NCBI GenBank assembly: GCA_016840965.1
Contig: JAEORI010000031.1
Span: 1-5,025 of the forward strand
DNA from: Candidatus Thorarchaeota archaeon
GTDB taxonomy: Archaea; Asgardarchaeota; Thorarchaeia; Thorarchaeales; Thorarchaeaceae
DNA: 5,025 nt
Direction of reading: 5' to 3'
The number at the start of each line of letters is the position of its first letter. The stretch's first letter is position 1. Positions 1 to 5,025 of the stretch are shown piece by piece. The notes beneath the pieces were generated by a model. That model made no database searches and had not been told where the DNA came from. It saw nothing but the letters and a program-made list of their open reading frames with translations. Both the position numbers and the translations under genes were made by a program.

Positions 1-1468
1 CAAAGATTACAATGAGGATTCCAAGTATGATCATCGGGATGGTCATAGAGTTGGAACTTTCTTTCACGTCTTCCAGCTCATCGGGATGAGGACCAAGGAA
101 GACTTTCCAGAAGAAGCGCAGCATGTAACCTGCACTGAGAATTGAACTTGAAACTGCAAGGATTGAGATGATGAAGAATGGCCAACTTATGGCCGTAGCA
201 CCTACGACAGCTCGTTCGAAGCCGCCTAGGAACATCATCCATTCACTTGCGAATCCTGAGAGCGGAGGACTTCCCGCGATGCTCATCATGCCAATTGCAG
301 CGGCAAACGCGGTGATTGGCATCTTATTGGAGAGACCGCCCATCTTGGTGATGTCACGTAGACCAGTCTGATGGATAACAGCACCTGCTGTCATAAACAA
401 CAGACCCTTGGAGAATGCGTGGTTGATCAAATGGAACATTCCACCAGCAGCACCCATAGGTGCGTATACACCGAGGGCAAAGAGAACGTAACCCATTTGG
501 GATACCGATGAATAGGCAAGGAGTCTCTTGATGTCAACCTGAGCAAGTGCCATGAACCCACCATAGAACATGGTGATGACACCTAGAGCACCAACGAAGA
601 TTGATAGTGCAATTGCAGCGTCTGATAATGTGATCAAACCAAACCGCATTAACGCATAAGCTCCTGTTTCAATCATCGCGCCAGACAGTAAGACTGAGAT
701 TGGAGTCGGAGCCTCAGCATGAACAGGTGGGAGCCACCAATGGATGGGGAACACTGCCATTTTCACGAGAAATCCTGCGGCAAGCAGGATGAAGACTATT
801 TTCAAGATAGTACCAACAGTGATACCTAAGCCTGGCAATATTGCACTCAGAGCAAGTGCATCAACGCTAGGTTGAATCAGAGCTAGATCGAAGGAACCTG
901 TTAAAGAGTAGAGAATACCAAACCCTACTAGAATACATACAGCTCCTGATTGAGTGTACAACCAGAACTTCATCGCTGTCCGCTTTCGGGTTTCAGGCAA
1001 CCCCCAGAAGAGAATAAGGAAGTAACTAGGTACGAGCATAAGCTCCCAAGCAATGAAGAATTCGATCAGGTTTGTCGCCAAAGTCACCCATTGCATTCCC
1101 ATTAGGAAGAAGAGTGTGTTCGCGAAGAAAGTTGGTCTATTCTCACTGTGCTCGGTATACCCAATGGCATAAACGACTGATAGAAAGCCTAGAACGACGA
1201 CTGCAAATGTTATTGGAAAAGCAACGCCATCAAGTCTGAGGCCAAATTGCTCTAGCAATCCAGACCATGTAGCATATTCTTCATACGTGAATCCTCTGAG
1301 TACCTGATAGAATGGATAGACCATCAACAGGGAAGCTATACCTGAAACTCCAACTGCAACTCTTCCTGCTGATTTCTGAAGACTATTCTTGAGCGCATAA
1401 ATCAAGAGTGCTCCAAAGAAGAGTACTGCCAATGAGAGGGCAGCGAACGGGAGGTCCGTTATCTGCAT
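1..1468 (-). CDS. nuoM: NuoM-like proton-translocating antiporter-type subunit, 3' end cut by window edge
   Basis: Membrane-arm subunit of a complex I-type complex, of the Mrp-antiporter-like family that moves protons (or Na+) across the membrane. The frame is open for 489 codons from an ATG directly after the nuoI stop (TAGATG) to the window edge; helix 14 is interrupted and the stop lies outside. AGGAGG ends nine bases before the start. Visible family marks are FFIAWELMLVP with the key Glu142, FLVKMAVFPIHWWLP with Lys236, HAEAPTPIS (250-258), the DIKRLLAYSSVSQMG motif (312-326), HAFSKGLLF with Lys354, and GSPPLSGFASEW with Glu409. The Glu/Lys spacing matches E. coli NuoM Glu144, Lys234 and Glu407. 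Glu267 stands where NuoM usually has a Lys (Lys265). NuoM is preferred over NuoL or NuoN because of the WELMLVPSYFLI segment and the expected length near 500 residues; a related Fpo, Mbx or Mrp-D-type name would also fit. Confidence 0.9.
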   Translation of the reverse strand, partial: MQITDLPFAALSLAVLFFGALLIYALKNSLQKSAGRVAVGVSGIASLLMVYPFYQVLRGFTYEEYATWSGLLEQFGLRLDGVAFPITFAVVVLGFLSVVYAIGYTEHSENRPTFFANTLFFLMGMQWVTLATNLIEFFIAWELMLVPSYFLILFWGLPETRKRTAMKFWLYTQSGAVCILVGFGILYSLTGSFDLALIQPSVDALALSAILPGLGITVGTILKIVFILLAAGFLVKMAVFPIHWWLPPVHAEAPTPISVLLSGAMIETGAYALMRFGLITLSDAAIALSIFVGALGVITMFYGGFMALAQVDIKRLLAYSSVSQMGYVLFALGVYAPMGAAGGMFHLINHAFSKGLLFMTAGAVIHQTGLRDITKMGGLSNKMPITAFAAAIGMMSIAGSPPLSGFASEWMMFLGGFERAVVGATAISWPFFIISILAVSSSILSAGYMLRFFWKVFLGPHPDELEDVKESSNSMTIPMIILGILIVIF

Positions 1469-1900
1469 CTAGCGGAACCTCCTTCCACGCCACTTTAGCG
1501 GTTCTCTGTCAAGTGTTTCAATCTTGTCAGGACCATAAATGAGATCCTTTCGATCTCCCTCACTCAAATCAACAACAGGAGTGTGGAATAATGCTTCGAA
1601 TCTACAAGCCTCAACACAAAGACCGCAGAAGATGCAACGTGTGTAATCAAAGGAAAGAGCGCAATCTTTCTCGAACTTCTTATCCTCCTTATCCATTCGG
1701 ATTGCTACGACTGGACATGCACGGACACATTGTGCACATGCCGTACAATTCTGTCGAACGTGAATGTGTCGGCCTCTTGTTGTTTCAGGGTATATTCTGT
1801 CCTCGAAGGGGAAAAAGTACGTGAAGGGTCTCTTGAAGACCTGTCTAAATGTATGTTTCAGAATCTGGAAACAATCACCTAATACACTAAAGAAACCCAT
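1469..1900 (-). CDS. nuoI: NuoI-like 8Fe ferredoxin-type subunit
   Basis: Peripheral-arm iron-sulfur subunit that carries two 4Fe-4S clusters (N6a and N6b in complex I) and passes electrons toward NuoB. It has 143 residues. Two ferredoxin motifs are complete: CTACAQCVRACP (Cys52, 55, 58, 62) and CIFCGLCVEACR (Cys89, 92, 95, 99). As usual, the fourth Cys of each motif would bind the other cluster. The amphipathic N-terminus followed by KRPFTYFFPFEDR (23-35) is the NuoI membrane-surface segment, comparable to the family's RYPE region. The Pro that normally follows the last Cys of the second motif is Arg100. The gene begins three bases after the nuoH stop and abuts nuoM. The assignment rests on motifs plus neighbours; FpoI or a hydrogenase ferredoxin subunit is the same family. 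Confidence 0.93.
   Translation of the reverse strand: MGFFSVLGDCFQILKHTFRQVFKRPFTYFFPFEDRIYPETTRGRHIHVRQNCTACAQCVRACPVVAIRMDKEDKKFEKDCALSFDYTRCIFCGLCVEACRFEALFHTPVVDLSEGDRKDLIYGPDKIETLDREPLKWRGRRFR
1478..1483 (-). promoter_or_regulatory. Ribosome-binding site of nuoM inside the 3' end of nuoI
   Basis: AGGAGG on the minus strand ends nine bases before the nuoM ATG at 1468. It is formed by two consecutive AGG arginine codons near the end of nuoI (the RR of the final RRFR), so the C-terminus of NuoI and the initiation signal of nuoM share the same bases. It fixes the nuoM start at the ATG that immediately follows the TAG stop. Confidence 0.8.
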
Positions 1901-1903
1901 TGT

Positions 1904-3061
1904 TTAACCGCCTCCTAAAGGTAGCAATGCAGCCAGCCCCGGTAGATAGACAATTGCGAACATTGCGAGTATGATATTCAAGAGCGCAAGTGGAAGTAGA
2001 TACTTCCAACAGTAGTGGACTATTTGGTCCTGTCTGAGTCGCTGGAATGACGAACTCACAAGTACAAAGAAGAAGAATGTGATAAGGAACTTCAGTACAA
2101 AGTTCACTGGACCAGCTAACGGACCAACAAGAGGACCAATCGGACCTCCAAGGAACAAAGTCACGATTAACGCCGAGTATAGCATCTGCTCAGTAAATTC
2201 AGCGAAATAGGTCAGAGTGAAGTAAATGCCTGTAAACTCGGTCCTCCATCCAAAGATAATCTCCGAGTCTGCAACAGGCGCATCAAATGGGAATATTCCG
2301 ACTGATGCTATTGCTGCAACTAGGAATGTTGCTAGATTGATTGGCAACAATACAGCAAACCAAATCGATGATTGTGCTGCCGCTATCCCCATGAGGCTCA
2401 GAGATCCTGCAAGTAAAGCAGGTCCGATAGTAGAGATAATCATTGGAATCTCAGCTGCGAATTGATTGTTGGCTGCTCTGAATCCTCCTATGAGTGAATA
2501 CTTTGATCCACTGACCCAACCAGCCAATAGGGAAATAACTGGAACTGCAGTTAGGAATGCAAAGACCAATACAAGACTCACAGAGAGATCTGCGATGAAC
2601 CAGTATTCAAGATCCCAAGGGATGAAACAGAAAGGCAGCAGGACAATCACCAGTAGGAGACCAGGAAGGAATCTGAACATCCATCGTCGGGCATTGTCGG
2701 GAATAATACTCTCCTTGGCAATCAGTTTGATGGCATCTGCAAACAACTGAAGTCCTCCGTATTTGCCCATATGCACAGGACCTCTTCTGTCCTGAATGCG
2801 GCCCCATAATTTCCTAGTGAACCATACAGCCCAGATGAGAGCCAGAACAACGAAAATAAGGCCGGGAAACAAGACTGCTCGAAATAGAAACATGAAGTTT
2901 GAAGGAAGGAAAATGGTGGCCCATATCCACCGAAATAGGTCATAAACCCAATAGAAGATGCCACTCACTATACCGAAAATCCATTGAATCACACCATAAA
3001 TCCAATCAGGGATTCCTGCAAGCCAAGCAAAGAAGTCGAACTGCAACATGACACCTCCCAT
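1904..3061 (-). CDS. nuoH: NuoH-like membrane subunit with N-terminal extension
   Basis: Membrane subunit that connects the peripheral arm to the proton-pumping arm and forms part of the acceptor site. With the ATG at 3061 (TAATG overlap with nuoD) it has 385 residues. Family marks are GRIQDRRGP (87-95), ADAIKLIAKE (108-117), the KYSLIGGFRAANNQFAAEIP segment (187-206), PFDAPVADSE (258-267), WRTEFTG (272-278) and a C-terminal RLRQDQIVHYCWKYLLPLALLN segment beginning at residue 341. About eight transmembrane segments are visible after residue 60. Residues 1-58 are an aromatic-rich extension not typical of the family. A second possible start is the ATG at 3049, which has GGGAGGTG only four bases from its GGAGG core; the other genes here use nine or ten bases. 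The 3061 start has a weaker GGTGG eight bases upstream. An open stretch up to 3172 is disregarded because it lies inside the 3' end of nuoD. Confidence 0.93.
   Translation of the reverse strand: MGGVMLQFDFFAWLAGIPDWIYGVIQWIFGIVSGIFYWVYDLFRWIWATIFLPSNFMFLFRAVLFPGLIFVVLALIWAVWFTRKLWGRIQDRRGPVHMGKYGGLQLFADAIKLIAKESIIPDNARRWMFRFLPGLLLVIVLLPFCFIPWDLEYWFIADLSVSLVLVFAFLTAVPVISLLAGWVSGSKYSLIGGFRAANNQFAAEIPMIISTIGPALLAGSLSLMGIAAAQSSIWFAVLLPINLATFLVAAIASVGIFPFDAPVADSEIIFGWRTEFTGIYFTLTYFAEFTEQMLYSALIVTLFLGGPIGPLVGPLAGPVNFVLKFLITFFFFVLVSSSFQRLRQDQIVHYCWKYLLPLALLNIILAMFAIVYLPGLAALLPLGGG
1911..1916 (-). promoter_or_regulatory. Ribosome-binding site of nuoI inside the 3' end of nuoH
   Basis: AGGAGG lies ten bases before the nuoI ATG and is made by the last codons of nuoH (GGA GGC GGT TAA, giving the Gly-Gly-Gly terminus of NuoH). 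This supports the ATG at 1900 as the nuoI start. Confidence 0.8.
2109..2144. repeat. Three imperfect 12-base tandem units within nuoH
   Basis: On the plus strand three successive 12-base units begin with GGACCA (at 2109, 2121 and 2133). Read on the coding strand they give a Gly-Pro repeat, GPIGPLVGPLAGP, in a loop between two membrane helices of NuoH (residues 306-318). The DNA periodicity is seen directly. Whether it arose by duplication or reflects selection for the Gly-Pro pattern cannot be decided here. Confidence 0.7.
3052..3059 (-). promoter_or_regulatory. Strong Shine-Dalgarno-like sequence at the nuoH start, ambiguous role
   Basis: GGGAGGTG lies between the two candidate nuoH start codons. 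It would serve the ATG at 3049 with an unusually short spacer (four bases from the GGAGG core). If translation starts at 3061 it is coding sequence (the G and Gly-Gly codons after ATG). A weaker GGTGG at 3070-3074 is eight bases before the ATG at 3061. The two starts differ by only four residues. Confidence 0.5.
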
Positions 3062-4197
3062 TAGCGATCCCACCATCCTGGATATGGATCTAAGCTTCCA
3101 AATATCACAATGAAGTCCGCGAACTTTGACCCAGGTACTAGGTCCTTTAACGCGTAGTACGAAGCAATACAAGGCCCACGAATCTTTGCACGATAGGCAG
3201 TCTGTGCTTTATCTTGGGTCTTGAGCCATAGTGATGTGACACCTCGTGTACCCTCTACTCGGGCATATGCTTCCCCTTCAGGAAGTCTGTTGGCTTTTCC
3301 ACGGGCCTTTGGATCAATTATTGGGCCTTCGGGAATCTGAGGTATCAACTGTTTGATTATCTTGCACGCAGTTTCAGCCTCTGCAAATCTCTGCTCCATC
3401 CGGTCGAGTGCGTCACTCTGCCCGGGATGGTCAGGATTCTCGGTTATAGGTACTTCAAAGTCAACCATGTCATAAGCAAGATTCGGGTCTGGGTCATCCT
3501 TCCTCAGATCCATTGGAACACCACATGCCTTGATGGGTGGGCCACTTAGTCCCCATTTGAGACCCTGTTTAACATCGTATAAACCGATGCCTTCTGTTCT
3601 CGCTCTGAAGGTGGGACTTCCCATCTGCATGTCGCGGAATTTAGGTAATCTGTCCTCAAAGCGATCTATAGCGCGATTAAGCTGTTTCATGAACTTGTCC
3701 GTGAAATCGTATTTCACACCACCTGGAGTAGAGTATGAAACAGTGTGTCGTGACCCTGTAAGCTCCTCAAAAGCATCGAGTGAATATTCTCGGTCAACCC
3801 AAGGCCAAAGCGCCATTGTGAAGAATCCCAGCTCTGCATTGAACTGACCCCACCAAAACTGGATGCTGTGTAGACGGGACATCTCCATCATGATAGTCCT
3901 CATTACTTTCGCTCGTTCTGGTACTTCAATTTCAGCAATCTTCTCAACTGCTGCAACATAGGGGTACTCAGCTAAGAATGCCTCAAGCATGCACATTCGT
4001 TCTAATACAAGTGCACCTTGTCTAAAATTCTTGAACTCAAGGACTTTCTCAGCAGATCGGTGGAAGTATCCTGCGTTGGGATCACACTCTACAACATAGT
4101 CACCGACAAGAGTCAATTTGGTGGCCCAGCCATGAGCTGAAACGTGCTGAGGACCAAACCAGATCTCCATTGCTTCATCAAGAATATCAGGACTCAC
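3061..4197 (-). CDS. nuoD: NuoD-like 49 kDa-type catalytic subunit, non-hydrogenase
   Basis: Peripheral-arm subunit homologous to the large subunit of group 4 [NiFe] hydrogenases. With NuoB and NuoH it forms the electron-acceptor site. It has 378 residues and a GTG start; GTGA overlaps the nuoC stop. Family marks are GPQHVSAHG (15-23, His18 and His22), AGYFHRSAEK (42-51), AAVEKIAEIEVPERAKVMR (82-100), a GGV motif at 159-161, ERTIGIG-like RTEGIGLYD (200-208), SGPPIKACGVPMDLRK (218-233), EGTRG (315-319), KIRGPC (338-343) and the terminus IFGSLDPYPGWWDR. The four nickel-ligand cysteines of hydrogenases are not conserved: the N-terminal site reads ERMCMLE (66-72) with one Cys, and the C-terminal site DPYPGWW has none. 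So it should not bind a NiFe centre. Met70 is at the place of the quinone-contacting Tyr (Tyr87 of Thermus Nqo4), while His22 matches Nqo4 His38. The acceptor cannot be read from the sequence. Confidence 0.93.
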   Translation of the reverse strand: MSPDILDEAMEIWFGPQHVSAHGWATKLTLVGDYVVECDPNAGYFHRSAEKVLEFKNFRQGALVLERMCMLEAFLAEYPYVAAVEKIAEIEVPERAKVMRTIMMEMSRLHSIQFWWGQFNAELGFFTMALWPWVDREYSLDAFEELTGSRHTVSYSTPGGVKYDFTDKFMKQLNRAIDRFEDRLPKFRDMQMGSPTFRARTEGIGLYDVKQGLKWGLSGPPIKACGVPMDLRKDDPDPNLAYDMVDFEVPITENPDHPGQSDALDRMEQRFAEAETACKIIKQLIPQIPEGPIIDPKARGKANRLPEGEAYARVEGTRGVTSLWLKTQDKAQTAYRAKIRGPCIASYYALKDLVPGSKFADFIVIFGSLDPYPGWWDR

Positions 4198-4718
4198 TGG
4201 TCTTCACCTCCTGGTTTGGGTCGAGGTTTAGGTGGCGTGATGCCAGTCTCATCCAATCTACTTTGGTCAGTCTGAAATCGCTTCCGAAGTGGATAAGCTC
4301 CTTCTAGCTCGTCAGGGAGAAGTAATAGTCGTGGATCAGGATGATTCTTGAATTCTACACCGAACATCTCTCGAACCTCACGTTCGTGCCATTCGAGTCC
4401 AGGGAAGATATCGCATGTGCTTTCTATCTCAGGAGATTCTCCTTCTAAAGACACTCGTAGTTGAAGTAGGATACGATTGGACCATGACCAGAAGATGTAG
4501 ATGAGCTCGTATTTGTCATTCTCAAGATCAACGCCAAACACTGACTCGGGGAGAGCATCCTGAAGTTCCTCATCTATCATAGTAACAACATCTCGAATCT
4601 TACCAGCGGGTACAACTAGCTCTATCTTGTTGTCTCCGAGAGGGTTCGATGTGACTTCCGGAATCTTGTTTATGACTAGTCTCCCGAAAGTTGAGGCATT
4701 AGTAGACGAGCCAGACAT
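4194..4718 (-). CDS. nuoC: NuoC-like 30 kDa-type peripheral subunit
   Basis: Structural subunit of the peripheral arm that packs against NuoD and NuoI; it carries no cofactor. The protein has 174 residues from the ATG at 4718, one base after the nuoK stop, with GGAGG ending nine bases upstream. An in-frame ATG at 4751 would add 11 residues and overlap nuoK by 32 bases with no comparable ribosome-binding site. The conserved block is near the C-terminus: EWHEREVREMFGVEF (109-123), NHPDPRLLLLPDE (125-137) and PLRKRF (143-148), which is the NuoC signature (ERE, FG, HP, LLP, PLRK). The N-terminal half is a less conserved alpha/beta region with KIELVVPAGK. A Pro/Lys-rich tail (161-174) follows. It is not fused to NuoD, unlike E. 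coli NuoCD; the GTGA overlap with nuoD implies coupled synthesis of the two partners. Confidence 0.93.
   Translation of the reverse strand: MSGSSTNASTFGRLVINKIPEVTSNPLGDNKIELVVPAGKIRDVVTMIDEELQDALPESVFGVDLENDKYELIYIFWSWSNRILLQLRVSLEGESPEIESTCDIFPGLEWHEREVREMFGVEFKNHPDPRLLLLPDELEGAYPLRKRFQTDQSRLDETGITPPKPRPKPGGEDQ
4204..4212 (-). promoter_or_regulatory. Ribosome-binding site of nuoD, decides a GTG start
   Basis: AGGAGGTGA on the minus strand is close to a full complement of the 16S rRNA 3' end. Its GGAGG core ends nine bases before the GTG at 4197. It is formed by the final nuoC codons (Gly-Gly-Glu). The strong site explains initiation at the non-ATG codon in the GTGA overlap. Confidence 0.85.
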
Positions 4719-4719
4719 C

Positions 4720-5025
4720 TCATGGTTCCTCCATTTTGATTGGTTTTCCAAGGTCCACAGTATCGTATCGTCGGTTATACATCAACATCAGTACCAGGGC
4801 TAATGCAGTGTGGGCTGCAGCAACAGAGATGATGAGTATGATTAGTCCTTGACCGGTGAATGAGAACACAGGACTGTAGAGGGATATAGCTACAAGAGCA
4901 ATGTTAACACCATTGCCCATGATTTCAGCGCCAATCAGGATTCTGATGAGGTTCCTCTTGACCATCATGCCATAGCCACCCAAACCTATCAACATGAATG
5001 CAAGAACAAGATACCAAGAGAGTGG
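4720..5025 (-). CDS. nuoK: NuoK-like small membrane subunit, 5' end cut by window edge
   Basis: Three-helix membrane-arm subunit (MrpC/NuoK family) on the proton path next to NuoJ and NuoN. The frame is open to the right edge, giving 101 residues; the first ATG inside the window (4995) is unlikely to be the start because the ten residues before it, PLSWYLVLAF, match the NuoK N-terminus (E. coli IPLQHGLILAA). Only one to a few residues should be missing. Visible marks are YGMMVKRNLIRILIGAEIM, with the conserved Glu at visible residue 34 (E. coli Glu36) after the KRN motif, and NGVNIAL. The third helix reads ISVAAAHTALALVL, with His at visible residue 72 where most NuoK have the conserved Glu72. 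A short charged tail ends in MEEP, whose codons contain the nuoC ribosome-binding site. It lies upstream of nuoC, whereas in canonical operons nuoK follows nuoJ near the end. Confidence 0.9.
   Translation of the reverse strand, partial: PLSWYLVLAFMLIGLGGYGMMVKRNLIRILIGAEIMGNGVNIALVAISLYSPVFSFTGQGLIILIISVAAAHTALALVLMLMYNRRYDTVDLGKPIKMEEP
4728..4732 (-). promoter_or_regulatory. Ribosome-binding site of nuoC inside the 3' end of nuoK
   Basis: GGAGG on the minus strand, within the last codons of nuoK (ATG GAG GAA CCA TGA), ends nine bases before the ATG at 4718. This spacing matches that of nuoD and nuoM and favours the 174-residue NuoC over a version starting at 4751. Confidence 0.8.

Noticed and set aside
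168..371. Plus-strand open frame of 67 codons
   Set aside because: It lies opposite the nuoM frame, which is continuous and carries strong family motifs; the plus frame shows no recognisable protein features.
1591..1824. Plus-strand open frame with several Cys and Arg residues
   Set aside because: It is the complement of the NuoI ferredoxin motifs; its CNVC-like pattern is a by-product of the opposite-strand codons.
2226..2750. Two adjacent plus-strand open frames opposite nuoH
   Set aside because: Both are antisense to the conserved NuoH core, have no family motif, and no ribosome-binding site that I can see.
2607..2964. Two short minus-strand frames overlapping nuoH in other phases
   Set aside because: They overlap conserved NuoH segments (GRIQDRRGP and the ADAIKL region) in another frame; shadow frames.
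3062..3172. Upstream extension of nuoH to an ATG at 3172
   Set aside because: It would overlap nuoD by 112 bases and encode a hydrophilic leader unrelated to the family; the starts at 3061 or 3049 fit better.
3530..3847. Plus-strand open frame of 105 codons opposite nuoD
   Set aside because: Antisense to conserved NuoD sequence with no recognisable domain.
3061..4197. Large subunit of a functional group 4 [NiFe] hydrogenase
   Set aside because: Three of four nickel-ligand cysteines are absent; only Cys69 remains.
4719..4751. Longer nuoC from the ATG at 4751
   Set aside because: No ribosome-binding site at the spacing used by the other genes and a 32-base overlap with nuoK; the 4718 start has GGAGG nine bases upstream.
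1..5025. CRISPR array, insertion sequence, tRNA or rRNA, terminator or promoter
   Set aside because: Nothing with suitable repeats, transposase motifs, cloverleaf or hairpin-plus-T run was seen; the window is filled by coding sequence on one strand.

Overview
The window is an uninterrupted stretch of one operon on the minus strand (transcription runs from high to low coordinates). It encodes part of a complex I-type (Nuo/Fpo-like) respiratory complex. In transcription order the genes are nuoK (5' end cut by the right edge), nuoC, nuoD, nuoH, nuoI and nuoM (3' end cut by the left edge). There is no intergenic stretch longer than a few bases and no RNA gene, mobile element, CRISPR array, promoter or terminator that I can support. 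The 1468 bases at the left, which look empty if only closed reading frames are considered, are one open frame for a 14-helix antiporter-like subunit that lacks its stop codon here.

Organism: most likely an archaeon, possibly an Asgard or other environmental lineage known from metagenomes, but this is an inference. The proteins resemble archaeal Fpo/Nuo subunits; NuoC and NuoD are separate genes; ribosome-binding sites are strong (GGAGG, GGAGGTGA); and no NADH-module gene (nuoE/F/G) is visible. A bacterial source with an 11-subunit complex cannot be excluded from this window.

How the genes work together: NuoC, NuoD and NuoI form most of the peripheral arm (NuoB, which carries cluster N2, is not in view). 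Electrons pass through the two 4Fe-4S clusters of NuoI toward the acceptor site between NuoD, NuoB and NuoH. NuoH joins this site to the membrane arm, where NuoK and NuoM carry the charged residues used for ion translocation. Each downstream gene has its ribosome-binding site inside the last codons of the gene before it, and the genes overlap or nearly touch, so translation is probably coupled.

The points worth a second look are departures from the canonical complex: a shuffled order (K before C, and I directly followed by M with no J, K or L between); a NuoD whose acceptor-site Tyr is Met and which keeps one of the four hydrogenase nickel-ligand cysteines; a His in NuoK and a Glu in NuoM at usually invariant charged positions; and a NuoH with an aromatic-rich N-terminal extension. 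Together they suggest a divergent complex, perhaps using an acceptor other than ubiquinone and a donor other than NADH, but the window does not prove that.
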